Part shown: piece by piece, positions 41,038-50,099 of the stretch
How the letters are laid out: the number at the start of each line of letters is the position of its first letter
Numbering within the stretch: the first letter of the stretch is position 1
Assembly (NCBI GenBank): GCA_038230835.1
Contig: JBBRMM010000007.1
Coordinates: forward strand, 1 to 64,000
Origin: DASUHT01 sp038230835
GTDB lineage: Bacteria > Actinomycetota > Thermoleophilia > Gaiellales > JAICJC01
Direction of reading: 5' to 3'
Length of the DNA: 64,000 bases
The notes under the pieces: generated by a model
What the model was told of the DNA's origin: nothing
The model's database searches: none
What the model saw: the letters and a program-made list of their open reading frames with translations, nothing else
Translations under genes and position numbers: made by a program

Positions 41038-42330
41038 TCAGCCGGCGGCGAGCGCGGGGTTGAGCGCGGCGATGGCGTCGTCGAAACGATCGGCATCCGG
41101 TCCGATGCCGGCCACCGAGAGCCGGTCGGCCGAGAAGAGCTGACGCGCCAGCGCCGCCACCGCGTCCGGCTCGACGGCATCGATCTCCGCGCACACACGG
41201 TCGAGCGAGAGCAGCTCGGTGTCGGTCAGCACCGACTTGCCGAGCCTGCTGGCACGGTTGGACGTCGACTCCATGGAGAGCATGATCCGGCCCTTGAGGT
41301 TTTCCTTGGCTCGGGCCAGCTCCGACGGGTCGAGGTCGCCCTCGCCGACCCGGGCGAACTGGTCGGCGATGATCTTCAGACACTCCGCCAGGTTGTCCTC
41401 GCGGGTGCCGAGGTACAGGCCGACCATGCCGGTGTCCGCGTATTGGGAGGCGAACGTGTACACGCTGTAGGCCAGGCCGCGCTGCTCGCGGATGTGCTGG
41501 AAGAGGCGCGACGAGGCCGAACCGCCCAGCATCGAGTCGAGCAGCGAGGCGGCAAAGCGGCGCTGGTCCGAGCGCTGCAGGCCGATGCCGCCCAGACACA
41601 GGTGCACCTGCTCGGTGTCCTTGCGGCTGAACACGGCACGCGGGCTCGACTCCCCCACCCACACCGGCCGCACGCCGGCGGTGGAGCTGGGGATGCGGGT
41701 CAGCGGCGCGAAGCGCGACTCGATCCCGTGCACCAGCGGCTCGTGCTCGAGGTTGCCGGCCGCAGCGATGACGATGTTCGGCCCCACATACCGGGAGTCG
41801 TGGTAGGCGCGCACGGCCTGCGCGGTCGTTGACGCCACCACCGCTGCGGTGCCGATCACCGGCCGTCCGAGCGGGTGATCGCCGAACACGGCCTGGGCGA
41901 TCATGTCGTGCACCATGTCCTGCGGCGTGTCGTCGTACATGGCGATCTCCTCCAGCACCACCTCGCGCTCGGCGTCCATGTCCGCCGGGTCGAACTGGGG
42001 TGAGAGCAGCATGTCGCTCATCACGTCCAGCGCCGTCTCCAGGTGGGCGTCCAGCACCCGGGCGTAGATCACGGTGTACTCCCGAGCGGTGGCGGCGTTC
42101 AGCTCGCCCCCGAGGCCGTCGAAGATCTGTGCGATCTCGGAGGCCGAGTAACGCGAGCCGCCCTTGAACAGCAGGTGCTCGATCAGATGGGAGATGCCGG
42201 CCTGGTCGCGCGACTCGTCACGCGAGCCGGCACCGATCCAGATCCCGATCGAGACCGAGCGGACGGACGCCACCCGCTCGGTGACGATCCGCTCCCCGCC
42301 GTCGAGCGTGGTGACCGTATATCGCTGCAC
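41038..42330 (-). CDS. M16-family zinc metallopeptidase
   Basis: A 430-residue processing-peptidase-like protein. The inverted zinc motif is His48-x-x-Glu51-His52 ('GISHLIEHLLFKG') and the third ligand is the Glu in 'ATAREYTVIYARV'. Residues about 1-210 form the active domain and about 215-430 the second, inactive half ('GLAYSVYTFASQYADTG'). It is the usual neighbour of pnp and dapB in actinobacteria. It probably degrades small peptides in the cytoplasm; no signal peptide is visible. Confidence 0.92.
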   Translation of the reverse strand: MQRYTVTTLDGGERIVTERVASVRSVSIGIWIGAGSRDESRDQAGISHLIEHLLFKGGSRYSASEIAQIFDGLGGELNAATAREYTVIYARVLDAHLETALDVMSDMLLSPQFDPADMDAEREVVLEEIAMYDDTPQDMVHDMIAQAVFGDHPLGRPVIGTAAVVASTTAQAVRAYHDSRYVGPNIVIAAAGNLEHEPLVHGIESRFAPLTRIPSSTAGVRPVWVGESSPRAVFSRKDTEQVHLCLGGIGLQRSDQRRFAASLLDSMLGGSASSRLFQHIREQRGLAYSVYTFASQYADTGMVGLYLGTREDNLAECLKIIADQFARVGEGDLDPSELARAKENLKGRIMLSMESTSNRASRLGKSVLTDTELLSLDRVCAEIDAVEPDAVAALARQLFSADRLSVAGIGPDADRFDDAIAALNPALAAG

Positions 42331-42410
42331 AGCGGCCGGATGGTATCAGCGGCGAGGCCGCGCGCCCTCCCCCGGCCGGGTGGGTCCACCCGGAGGATGC
42401 GGGGAAGAAT

Positions 42411-42449
42411 CGGCGCCGTCCGTGGTCTGCCCTACCCCGGACGGCGCCG
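42411..42449 (-). terminator. Terminator after pnp
   Basis: A perfect 12-bp stem (42411-42422 with 42438-42449) encloses a 15-base loop just downstream of the pnp stop. On the minus strand ATTCTTCC follows. It probably separates pnp from the M16 protease gene. Confidence 0.7.
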
Positions 42450-42463
42450 TCTCGTTGGAACCG

Positions 42464-44938
42464 CTACCTGCGGGGACCGGGGCGGTCACGCCCGCGGTCA
42501 CGCCCGCCTCGCGGCCGCTCCTCGCGTGGCTCAGGGGCCGGAGTGTTGGCGGCCACCTCGACCAGCTGCTCCGGTGTGACCTCGGTCTCGCCGTCCAGCT
42601 TGGCCAGCAGGGTCAGCCCGATCCGGCCGCGGTCCTTGTCCACCTCGGCCACGACCACGCGAACGATGTCGCCTCGATCCATGACCTGGGCGGCCGACTG
42701 CAGCCGCTGGCCCTTGGGCAGGATCCGGCTGACGTGGAGCAGGCCGTCCACACCCTTGCGCAACTCGACGAAGGCTCCGAAGTCGGCGATCTTGACCACC
42801 TTGCCGGTGTACTCGTCGCCGACCTCGACGTCCTTGCACATCGCATCGATGGTACTTCGCGCCTGCTCGGCGAGCTCGCCGTTGGAGCCGTAGATGCGGA
42901 TGGTGCCGTCCTCTTCGATGTCGATCTGCACCTCGTAGTCCGCCTCCAGGCCGCGGATCGTCTCGCCGCCCTTGCCGATCACCATGCCGATGTAGTCCGG
43001 GGGGATCTTGGTCGAGATGATCCGTGGGGCGTGGGCCGCCACCTCCGTCCGCGGCTCGGCGATCGCCTCGCGCATCTTGGCCAGGATGGCCAGCCTGGCA
43101 TCGCGAGCCTGGGCCAGCGCCGCGCGCAGGATCTCGGTCGTGACGCCGGTGATCTTGATGTCCATCTGCAGTGCCGTGACCCCGGCCTCGGTCCCGGCCA
43201 CCTTGAAGTCCATGTCGCCCAGGTGATCCTCGGCTCCCTGGATGTCGGTCAGGATGACGTGGTCGTCGCCCTCCTTGATCAAGCCCATCGCGATACCCGC
43301 CACCGGCGCCTTGATCGGCACTCCGGCGTCCATCAGCGAGAGCGTCGAGCCGCATACGGAGGCCATCGACGACGAGCCGTTGGACTCCAGGATCTCCGAC
43401 ACCAGACGGAGCGTGTAGGGGAACTCCTCGGAACTCGGAATGACGGGCACCAGCGCCCGCTCCGCCAGAGCGCCGTGGCCGATGTCGCGCCGCTTGGGGC
43501 CGCGCATGAACCCGGTCTCGCCGACGCAGAACGGCGGGAAGTTGTAGTGATGGATGTAGCGCTTGGTCTCGTCCAGCGACAGATCGTCGATGCGCTGCTC
43601 CTCCTTGCCGGTGCCCAGCGTGCAGAGCGTCAGCGCCTGCGTCTGGCCCCGGGTGAAGAGCGCGGAGCCGTGGGTGCGCGGCATCACGGTGACGGACGAG
43701 GTGATCGGCCGGATCTCCGTCTCTGAGCGGCCGTCCGGCCGGCGCTTGTCGACCGCGATCTTGGTGCGCACGGTCTCCTTGTAGATCTTGTCCACCGCGG
43801 CCGTGACCGCCGCCCGCGTTGTCGCGTCAAGCGTCGTGTGACCCTCGGCGTCGGGCTCGCTGCGGGCCGGGAACGACAGATCGACCGTGTCCTGGATCTG
43901 CTCCAGAAGCGCTGAGCGCTTGGCCGACTTGAGCTCCTTGGAGTCCTGCTCGGCGTCGGTCAGGGCGCGGATCGCCTCGCCGAACTGCTGCTTGACGGGG
44001 CCGTACACCGCCTGCTCGCGTGCCTCGACGACCAGCTGTGCGAGCGCGAACGAGACGCGCTGGCGGTGCAGGATGTCCGACTCCGAGGTGGTGCTGGTGA
44101 CGGCCGGCAGCTCGGCCCGGCCGAGCGCGTCGGCGCGGCCGGGAAGCGCAACCAGACCGCCTTCGGCGATAGCCGCAGACAGCGCTGCACCGTGCTTTTG
44201 GCGCAGCGACTCGGTCACCGCGCCGTCCGCCCACTTCGGCTGACCGGCCTTGGCGGCGAGCTCGATCTGCAGCTCGCAAAGCTTCTTGATCTCGCGGTGT
44301 GCCAACTCCAGCGCCGCGATCAGGTCGTCTTCGCCGATCTCCTGTGCGCCGGCCTCCACCATCGTGATCGCCTCGGGCGTGCCGCAGACGATCAGGTCGA
44401 GCGACGACTCCTTGAGGTCGGGCAGGGTCGGGTTGATGACCAGTTGGCCGTCGATTCGCCCGATCCGCACCGCTCCCACGGGGCCGAGGAAGGGCATCGG
44501 CGAGAGCATCAGCGCGGCCGACGCACCGTTGATGGCCAGGATGTCGTGGCCGTGCACCTGGTCGGCGCTGAACGTGGTCACGATCACCTGCACCTCGTTC
44601 TTGTAGCCCTTGGGCCACAGAGGCCGGATCGGCCGGTCGACCATCCGCGCGGTCAGGATCGCCTTCTCGCCGGCGCGTCCCTCGCGCTTGAAGAATCCGC
44701 CCGGGATCTTGCCGGCGGCATACATCTTCTCCTCGATATCGACGGTGAGCGGGAAGAAGTCCGCCCCCTCCCGCCCCTCGGTGCGGCCGACAGCGGTGGC
44801 GAGGACGACCGTCGCCCCCTGGCGCACCAGCACGGCGCCGTGTGCCTGCTTGGCCACGACCCCAGTCTCGAAGCTGATCTCCTTGTCGCCGATGGTGGCG
44901 GACAGGCGGGTCTCGTTCGGCTCGATAGCAATACTCAT
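42464..44938 (-). CDS. pnp: Polyribonucleotide nucleotidyltransferase (PNPase)
   Basis: An 824-residue phosphorolytic 3' exoribonuclease and polymerase. Two RNase PH domains ('GREGADFFPLTVDIEE', 'FTRGQTQALTLCTLG', and 'VCGSTLSLMDAGVP' with 'DIQGAEDHLGDMDFKVAGT') flank an alpha-helical domain, followed by KH ('IGMVIGKGGETIRGLE') and S1 ('YTGKVVKIADFGAFVEL') domains. A low-complexity tail rich in Arg, Gly, Asp and Pro ends the protein and may bind RNA or partners. GGAGGAG precedes the ATG. It follows rpsO across a hairpin, a very conserved arrangement, and would work with RNase Y and J. Confidence 0.97.
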   Translation of the reverse strand: MSIAIEPNETRLSATIGDKEISFETGVVAKQAHGAVLVRQGATVVLATAVGRTEGREGADFFPLTVDIEEKMYAAGKIPGGFFKREGRAGEKAILTARMVDRPIRPLWPKGYKNEVQVIVTTFSADQVHGHDILAINGASAALMLSPMPFLGPVGAVRIGRIDGQLVINPTLPDLKESSLDLIVCGTPEAITMVEAGAQEIGEDDLIAALELAHREIKKLCELQIELAAKAGQPKWADGAVTESLRQKHGAALSAAIAEGGLVALPGRADALGRAELPAVTSTTSESDILHRQRVSFALAQLVVEAREQAVYGPVKQQFGEAIRALTDAEQDSKELKSAKRSALLEQIQDTVDLSFPARSEPDAEGHTTLDATTRAAVTAAVDKIYKETVRTKIAVDKRRPDGRSETEIRPITSSVTVMPRTHGSALFTRGQTQALTLCTLGTGKEEQRIDDLSLDETKRYIHHYNFPPFCVGETGFMRGPKRRDIGHGALAERALVPVIPSSEEFPYTLRLVSEILESNGSSSMASVCGSTLSLMDAGVPIKAPVAGIAMGLIKEGDDHVILTDIQGAEDHLGDMDFKVAGTEAGVTALQMDIKITGVTTEILRAALAQARDARLAILAKMREAIAEPRTEVAAHAPRIISTKIPPDYIGMVIGKGGETIRGLEADYEVQIDIEEDGTIRIYGSNGELAEQARSTIDAMCKDVEVGDEYTGKVVKIADFGAFVELRKGVDGLLHVSRILPKGQRLQSAAQVMDRGDIVRVVVAEVDKDRGRIGLTLLAKLDGETEVTPEQLVEVAANTPAPEPREERPRGGRDRGRDRPGPRR

Positions 44939-44956
44939 CTCTCTCTGCTCTCCTCC

Positions 44957-44976
44957 GGCCCCATCCAGTGGGGGCC
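44957..44976 (-). terminator. rpsO-pnp intergenic hairpin
   Basis: GGCCCC (44957-44962) pairs with GGGGCC (44971-44976) between rpsO and pnp on the minus strand, just before the pnp ribosome site. Such hairpins partly end rpsO transcription or serve as processing sites. There is no U-tract, so partial read-through into pnp is expected. Confidence 0.5.
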
Positions 44977-45001
44977 ATCCTCCGTGTGAACCGGCCTCGC
45001 C

Positions 45002-45271
45002 CTAGCGGCGCAGGCCCAGCTCCTTGATGAGGGCTCGATAGCCCTCCAGGTCGTGCCTCTGCATGTAGGTCAGAAGCCTTCGCCGGCGGCCGACCAGCTT
45101 CAGCAGGCCGCGGCGGGAATGGTGGTCGTGCGGGTGAATCTTCATGTGCTCCGTCAGCTCGGTGATCCGCTGCGTGAGCAATGCCACCTGCACCTTGGTC
45201 GAGCCCGTGTCCTTATCGTCGGCGCCGAACTTTGCGATCAGCTCGGTCTTCTGTTCCTGGGTAAGCGGCAT
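45002..45271 (-). CDS. rpsO: 30S ribosomal protein S15
   Basis: An 89-residue protein, the usual length. 'DTGSTKVQVALLTQRI' and 'HPHDHHSRRGLLKLVGRRRRLLTYM' match S15, which binds the central domain of 16S rRNA and S6/S18. The start is ATG 45271. It heads the rpsO-pnp unit and diverges from the nucleotide-sugar gene. Confidence 0.97.
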   Translation of the reverse strand: MPLTQEQKTELIAKFGADDKDTGSTKVQVALLTQRITELTEHMKIHPHDHHSRRGLLKLVGRRRRLLTYMQRHDLEGYRALIKELGLRR

Positions 45272-45425
45272 CCGCTCACCACCTCCTTGCCCATCTTGGA
45301 CAGTCGCCGGCATCCCAGAAGCACGCGGGCAAGACACGTGATCCGCGAAGCGGCCAGTCGGCAGGGTAGCAGAGCCGCTTCAAGTACCATGGCGACGGAT
45401 TCCACCGACGAGGGGACGAGATCCG

Positions 45426-46370
45426 TTGAGCACTGCAGTCGTGACCGGAGGCGCCGGGTTCCTGGGGTCTCATCTGTGTGAGTACCTGCTCGAGCGCGAC
45501 TGGCGCGTGATCTGCCTGGACAATCTGGACACGGGCACGCTCGAGAACATCGAGCGGCTGCGCGGCGACTCGTTCGAGTTTCGCTACCACAACTGCGTGG
45601 ATTTCATCGACGTGGACGAGCCGGTCGAGGCGGTGTTCCACCTGGCCAGTCCGGCCAGTCCGGTCGACTACCTGCGGCTGCCGCTGGCAACGCTCAAGGT
45701 GGGTTCCTATGGGACGCACAACGCGCTGGGGCTCGCCAAGTTCAAGCGCGCGCGCTTCTTCCTGGCGTCCACCTCGGAGGTGTACGGGGACCCGGAGGTG
45801 CACCCCCAGCAGGAGGAGTACTGGGGCAACGTCAACCCGGTCGGCCCGCGTGGCGTGTACGACGAGGCGAAGCGGTACGCCGAGGCGCTGACCATGGCCT
45901 ACCACCGCCAGCAGGGCGTGGACACGCACATCGCCCGCATCTTCAACACCTACGGGCCGCGGATGCGCCAGCACGACGGCCGGGCGATCCCCACCTTCCT
46001 GCGCCAGGCGCTGGAGGGCCAGCCGTTGACGGTGTTCGGCGACGGCAGCCAGACGCGGTCGTTCTGCTACGTGGACGATCTGGTGGAGGGGCTGTTCCGG
46101 CTGACCATGTCCGACGAGCACATGCCCGTGAACGTCGGCAACCCGAACGAGATGACGCTGCTCGAATTGGCCGAGAAGATCCGCGAGCTGACCGGTGCCG
46201 GGTCCGAGATCGTGTTCGAGGGACTGCCCACCGACGACCCCAAGGTGCGCCAGCCTGACATCACCCGCGCCCGGGAGATTCTCGACTGGTCGCCCAAGGT
46301 CGGCCTCGAGGAGGGCCTGCGGCGCACGCTCGAGAGCCTCGGCCACACCCCGCGCCCCGTCGTGGCATAG
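45426..46370 (+). CDS. UDP-glucuronate decarboxylase-like SDR (UXS)
   Basis: A 314-residue extended short-chain dehydrogenase, starting at TTG 45426. 'VVTGGAGFLGSHLCEYL' binds NAD, and the catalytic set is Ser117 region ('LASTSEVYG') with Tyr145-x-x-x-Lys149 ('GVYDEAKRY'). 'FHLASPASPVDYLRLPLATL' and 'RIFNTYGPRM' are typical of UDP-xylose synthases rather than of GalE or dTDP-glucose dehydratases. It would form UDP-xylose for surface polysaccharides. No other sugar gene is adjacent, so the product's use is unknown. Related epimerases remain possible. Confidence 0.82.
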   Translation: MSTAVVTGGAGFLGSHLCEYLLERDWRVICLDNLDTGTLENIERLRGDSFEFRYHNCVDFIDVDEPVEAVFHLASPASPVDYLRLPLATLKVGSYGTHNALGLAKFKRARFFLASTSEVYGDPEVHPQQEEYWGNVNPVGPRGVYDEAKRYAEALTMAYHRQQGVDTHIARIFNTYGPRMRQHDGRAIPTFLRQALEGQPLTVFGDGSQTRSFCYVDDLVEGLFRLTMSDEHMPVNVGNPNEMTLLELAEKIRELTGAGSEIVFEGLPTDDPKVRQPDITRAREILDWSPKVGLEEGLRRTLESLGHTPRPVVA

Positions 46371-46432
46371 CGGCGGACACTCTGTAGTGTGCAACGCTTG
46401 GCACGCCCGGCCGTCGCCCTCCGACGTAGCTC

Positions 46433-46497
46433 GGTGCCAGGCACCGTCACCGGCGTGTCACGAAACGCTGACCCGGTCCGTTCGGGGTCTGACCCCG
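46433..46497. repeat. REP-like intergenic repeat, copy 1
   Basis: Two short palindromes, GGTGCCAGGCACC (46433-46445) and GGGGTCTGACCCC (46484-46496), are joined by about 38 bases. The right part (46472-46496) matches the complement of 55647-55671 at 24 of 25 positions. It lies between two genes that converge (46370 and 46535). Two near-identical copies in one window suggest a dispersed chromosomal repeat family. Confidence 0.7.
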
Positions 46498-46534
46498 CCA
46501 CTGCCCCCACCACCGTGACGCCGACGTTCAGGGA

Positions 46535-47464
46535 CTACGCGGGCGTCGACAGCTGGCGGGTGCGGGCGACGTCGCGATGAAGCTGGACGATCAGATCTTC
46601 GACCGTGCCGTATCGCTCCTCGTCGCGCAGGCGGTGCGTGAAGTCGAGCCGGATCGGCGACCCGTAAATGTCGCGGTCGAAGTCGAGCAGGTGGGCCTCC
46701 ACCCGGACGGCGTCCCGATCGTCGGTGAACGTCGGGTTGTACCCGACCGAGATCGCGGCCGCGTGCGAGCCGGTCGGGAGGTTCGCGCGACCGGCGTACA
46801 CCCCGCGGCCCGGAACCACGCTGCGCGGGTTCGGAGCGAGGTTGGCAGTGGCGAAGCCCAGCCCGCGGCCGCGCCCGTCACCGCGCACCACCTCGCCCTC
46901 CAGCCACGGCGGCCGTCCGAGCAGCACCGTGGCCGCCTCGACCGCGCCGTCGGCGATCAGGTCGCGGATCCGCGAGCTCGAGACCGGTCCACCGTGCAGC
47001 TCGAGCAGCGGCACCTCCGTCACCTCGAACCCGAGCCGCCGCCCCGACACCGCGAGCGACTCGGTGGTGCCCGACGCGCGGTGGCCGTAGCGGAAGTTGT
47101 GGCCGACGCAGACGTGCTCCGCGCCCAGCCTGCGATGCAGGATCTGGGCGGCGAAATCGTCGGCGGACATCAGCGAGAGCTCATGGGTGAACCGGATCGC
47201 CACCATCTCGTCGGGTCCCAGCTCGGCCGCCAGTTCGGCGCGACGGGTCAGCGTCGAGAGCTCGGACGGGGCAAGTTCGGGGCGCAGGACGGTCATCGGA
47301 TGCGGATGAAACGTGACCACGCTCGAGACCAGTCCCGAGCGCGCGGCTTGCTCCACCGCCGCACCGATCACCCGCCGGTGGCCGAGGTGCACCCCGTCGA
47401 AGCTGCCCAGGGCGAGCACGCGGCGCGCATCGGGTAGCGACGCCACGTCCTGGTGCAGCTGCAT
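46535..47464 (-). CDS. ribF: Bifunctional riboflavin kinase/FAD synthetase
   Basis: A 309-residue enzyme making FMN then FAD. The N-terminal nucleotidyltransferase has 'ALGSFDGVHLGHRRVI', 'TFHPHP' and 'VPLLELHGGPVSSSRIRDLI'; the C-terminal kinase has 'GRGLGFATANLAP' and 'GVYAGRANLPTGSHAAAISVGYNPTF' (its metal Thr in 'TAN'). Its start shares one base with the truB stop (TGATG). It is last in the rimP-to-ribF run; truB-ribF is a widely conserved pair. Confidence 0.95.
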   Translation of the reverse strand: MQLHQDVASLPDARRVLALGSFDGVHLGHRRVIGAAVEQAARSGLVSSVVTFHPHPMTVLRPELAPSELSTLTRRAELAAELGPDEMVAIRFTHELSLMSADDFAAQILHRRLGAEHVCVGHNFRYGHRASGTTESLAVSGRRLGFEVTEVPLLELHGGPVSSSRIRDLIADGAVEAATVLLGRPPWLEGEVVRGDGRGRGLGFATANLAPNPRSVVPGRGVYAGRANLPTGSHAAAISVGYNPTFTDDRDAVRVEAHLLDFDRDIYGSPIRLDFTHRLRDEERYGTVEDLIVQLHRDVARTRQLSTPA

Positions 47465-48333
47465 CAGGCCAGCACCGTCACCGGGTGCAGATGCGCGTCG
47501 CTCGCTTCCGCGACCGCCACCAGGTCGCCGCCCGAGACCAGGCGCACCGCCTCGCCGCTGCCGTCGATGCTCCCCCGGCGGATGGCACGGCCATGGCTGA
47601 CGTCGGTGCGCTCGGCATCGGTCAGCTCACGCAGCGGGAGGTGTGCGAGCGCCTCGGCCGCCGTGCGGCACCAGTCACCGTGCGTGTTCGCGGCGATCTG
47701 GTCGGGCGTGCCCGCGGAGCCGATCAGAAACGGGCCGACGGCCGTCCGGCGCAGCTCCCGGCAGTAGCCCCCGGCCCCGGTCGCCTCGCCCAGGTCGGCG
47801 GCGATCTGGCGCACGTACGTCCCCTTCGAACAGGTCACCTCGACCACGGCTTGTTGCGTCGCGGCGTCGAATCCGATCACGGCCAGCCGGTCGATGTGGA
47901 CGGCCCTGGGCGGTGGCGTGACCACCTCGCCCCGGCGCATCCGCGCGTACGCCCGCTGACCGTCCACGTGTACCGCCGACGCCGCGGGCACCGCCTGCAT
48001 GACATCCCCCACCATCGCCGCCGCGGCGGCGCGCAACTCGGCCCCGTCGGCTTCCCGGCCGGTGAGCTCGATCTCACCCTCGGGATCGAGCGTGGTCGAG
48101 ACCGCGCCCAGCTGGACCGTGGCGCGATACCGCTTGTCGAGACCCGACAGGTACGGCGCGAGTCGGGTGGCCCGTCCGGCGAGCACGAGCAGCAGACCGG
48201 TGGCAAACGGGTCGAGCGTCCCCGCGTGCCCGAGCTTGCGGCCGAGGGCCGGGCGCAAGCCGCGCAGCACCGCAAACGAGGACGGCCCGGCCGGCTTGTC
48301 GACCAGCACGAGGCCCGTGATCTGTACCGTCAT
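47464..48333 (-). CDS. truB: tRNA pseudouridine(55) synthase
   Basis: A 289-residue pseudouridine synthase. 'VLVDKPAGPSSFAVLR' opens the fold, the catalytic Asp is in 'GHAGTLDPFATGLLLV' and 'CSKGTYVRQIAADLG' is motif III. The C-terminal extension is PUA-like. The start is ATG 48333; the longer frame upstream is nonsense. It modifies U55 in the T-loop of tRNAs. It lies between nrnA (13 bases upstream) and ribF. Confidence 0.95.
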   Translation of the reverse strand: MTVQITGLVLVDKPAGPSSFAVLRGLRPALGRKLGHAGTLDPFATGLLLVLAGRATRLAPYLSGLDKRYRATVQLGAVSTTLDPEGEIELTGREADGAELRAAAAAMVGDVMQAVPAASAVHVDGQRAYARMRRGEVVTPPPRAVHIDRLAVIGFDAATQQAVVEVTCSKGTYVRQIAADLGEATGAGGYCRELRRTAVGPFLIGSAGTPDQIAANTHGDWCRTAAEALAHLPLRELTDAERTDVSHGRAIRRGSIDGSGEAVRLVSGGDLVAVAEASDAHLHPVTVLA

Positions 48334-48346
48334 ACCGGGCGGTACG

Positions 48347-49366
48347 TTACGCCGCGGACGAAGCCAGCTGCGCCGACACCTCGGCGAGGATGAACTGGCG
48401 GATCTCCTCGACGCTGCCGGGATGCGAGAAGCCGGCTGCCTGCTTGTGGCCGCCACCGGAGGACTTGCGCGCGACCAGCGACACGTCGATGTGGCCGCGC
48501 GACCGTAGCGACACCCGGTTGGACGTGATCCTCCCGTCGGCGAGCGGCAGCTGCTCGCGGATCAGGCCGGCCACCTCCACCCCCTCGACCTTGCGCAGGT
48601 CGTCGATCAGACCCTCGGTGGTGGCCTCGTCGCCGTCTGCCATCATCAGATCTTCACGGGTCACGTGCGACACCAGCAGCCGCCCGTCCTGATAGCTGAC
48701 GGCGTTGGCGATCACACGCCCGAGCAGCCGCAGCTTGCCCGGCTTCATGCTCTCGAACACCAGCTCGAACACCTTGTGGACGTCGGCGCCGCGCTCGACC
48801 AGGTGGGCGGCGAGCCGCAGTGCGGCCGGGCTTGTTGTGCGGTACTGGAAGCGGCCGGTGTCGGTGACGAGCCCGACGTACAGCGCCTCGGCGATCGGCG
48901 GCGTGATCTCCACTCCGAGCTCGTCGAAGATCCGGGCCAATATCTCGGCTGTCGACGACGCACCGCCGTCGATCAGGTTGACCGTGCCGAACCGGCTGTT
49001 GTCGTGATGGTGATCGACGTCGATCACGCTGTCGGCGGCCTCCAGCAGTCCATCGAAGCCGGGCCCGATCCGCCGCTCGTTGCCGCAGTCGAGTGCCAGC
49101 AGCGACCACCCTTGCAGCGACGCCGGATCGACCGCGCGCTCGAGCGAATTCGTGTTCAGGAAGCTGACCTCGTGCGGGATCGTGGAGTCCGCGTGGATGT
49201 ACGTACGCACCTCTTTGCCGAGGCCAGAGAGCGCCATTGCGGCCGCTGACATCGAACCCACAGCGTCGCCGTCGGGGTTCTCGTGGGTGGCGATCAGGAC
49301 GCGGTCGGCCGCACGGAGGGCGGCGACCACTTGCTCGAGGTCGTGTGTGAGCGTTTCGTCGGTCAT
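48347..49366 (-). CDS. nrnA: DHH-family nanoRNase/pAp phosphatase NrnA
   Basis: A 339-residue DHH/DHHA1 phosphoesterase. 'ATHENPDGDAVGSM' supplies the first metal motif, 'LALDCGNERR' the second and 'SVIDVDHHHDNSRFG' the DHH box; 'RKSSGGGHKQAAGFSH' is the C-terminal substrate-binding GGGH motif. NrnA degrades short oligoribonucleotides and pAp, finishing RNA decay begun by RNase Y, J and PNPase. It overlaps rbfA by ATGA. Confidence 0.93.
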   Translation of the reverse strand: MTDETLTHDLEQVVAALRAADRVLIATHENPDGDAVGSMSAAAMALSGLGKEVRTYIHADSTIPHEVSFLNTNSLERAVDPASLQGWSLLALDCGNERRIGPGFDGLLEAADSVIDVDHHHDNSRFGTVNLIDGGASSTAEILARIFDELGVEITPPIAEALYVGLVTDTGRFQYRTTSPAALRLAAHLVERGADVHKVFELVFESMKPGKLRLLGRVIANAVSYQDGRLLVSHVTREDLMMADGDEATTEGLIDDLRKVEGVEVAGLIREQLPLADGRITSNRVSLRSRGHIDVSLVARKSSGGGHKQAAGFSHPGSVEEIRQFILAEVSAQLASSAA

Positions 49367-49719
49367 CGGGGGTCGTCGTCGACCAGCGGCGCCGCCTGCT
49401 CCATCAGCTCGTTCAGCCGCAGCGCCTGGTCGAGAGTCTCATCATAGAGGAAATTCAGCAAGGGCGTGCGCTTGAGGTGAAGCTCTCGCGCGATCCTCTG
49501 CTGGAGCATCCCGTGCGCGCGCTCGAGTGTGCGCAGCGAGCGTTCGCGCTTGCGGTCGTTACCCAGCACGCTGACGTACACGGTCGCCTGGCTGAGATCG
49601 GTGGTGGCCCGAACAGCGGTCACCGTGACGAAGCCGACGCCGGGGTCCCCCATCCCCTCGATCGCATCGGCGAGCACGTGACGGAGCCCTTCGTTCACCC
49701 GGCGCATGCGTTCGTTCAC
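49363..49719 (-). CDS. rbfA: Ribosome-binding factor A
   Basis: A 118-residue KH-fold protein for 16S rRNA maturation in the cold and in rapid growth. 'MRRVNEGLRHVLADAI' and 'VTVTAVRATTDLSQATVYVSVLG' are family features, with 'LHLKRTPLLNFLYDETLDQA' at the end. It overlaps DUF503 (upstream) and nrnA (downstream) as ATGA. Confidence 0.93.
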   Translation of the reverse strand: MNERMRRVNEGLRHVLADAIEGMGDPGVGFVTVTAVRATTDLSQATVYVSVLGNDRKRERSLRTLERAHGMLQQRIARELHLKRTPLLNFLYDETLDQALRLNELMEQAAPLVDDDPR

Positions 49720-50021
49720 AGGTCGTCCTCCACCGACAGCACCGTCCGGGTCGTGCCGGCCAGCTCGAATTCCTGGGCCGAAAGGTAGCGCTCGGCCTCG
49801 TCGAGGGCGCGCAGCGCCTCGTGGTGCTCGCGCCGGACGGCCACCATGGTCAGCCGAGCCCGCTGGCGCAGGTCGTGGAAATCGACCTCGGCGACGCAGA
49901 CACCGAGCCGGCGCTCGAGTTGCGACCTGGCGTGGCGGATATGGTGGCGCTTGTCCTTGAGGGACGTGCTCTGCGGGATGTACAGCTCGAAGACGAGGAT
50001 GGCGACGAAGCCGGCCGGCAT
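49716..50021 (-). CDS. DUF503/YlxP-family protein
   Basis: A 101-residue protein from ATG 50021. 'FELYIPQSTSLKDKRHHIR' and 'RRLGVCVAEVDFHDLRQRA' match the DUF503 (YlxP) family, almost always between infB and rbfA. It has a ferredoxin-like fold; links to ribosome maturation are suggested for the family. It overlaps rbfA and is separated from infB by the small plus-strand gene at 50100. Confidence 0.88.
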   Translation of the reverse strand: MPAGFVAILVFELYIPQSTSLKDKRHHIRHARSQLERRLGVCVAEVDFHDLRQRARLTMVAVRREHHEALRALDEAERYLSAQEFELAGTTRTVLSVEDDL

Positions 50022-50099
50022 GCCGTGAACCGTAGCCCTCCGACCATACCCCCCGTTCGGGCGGTGCGCGGGAGAAAGCCCTGCCGTCATCCTGAGCCC

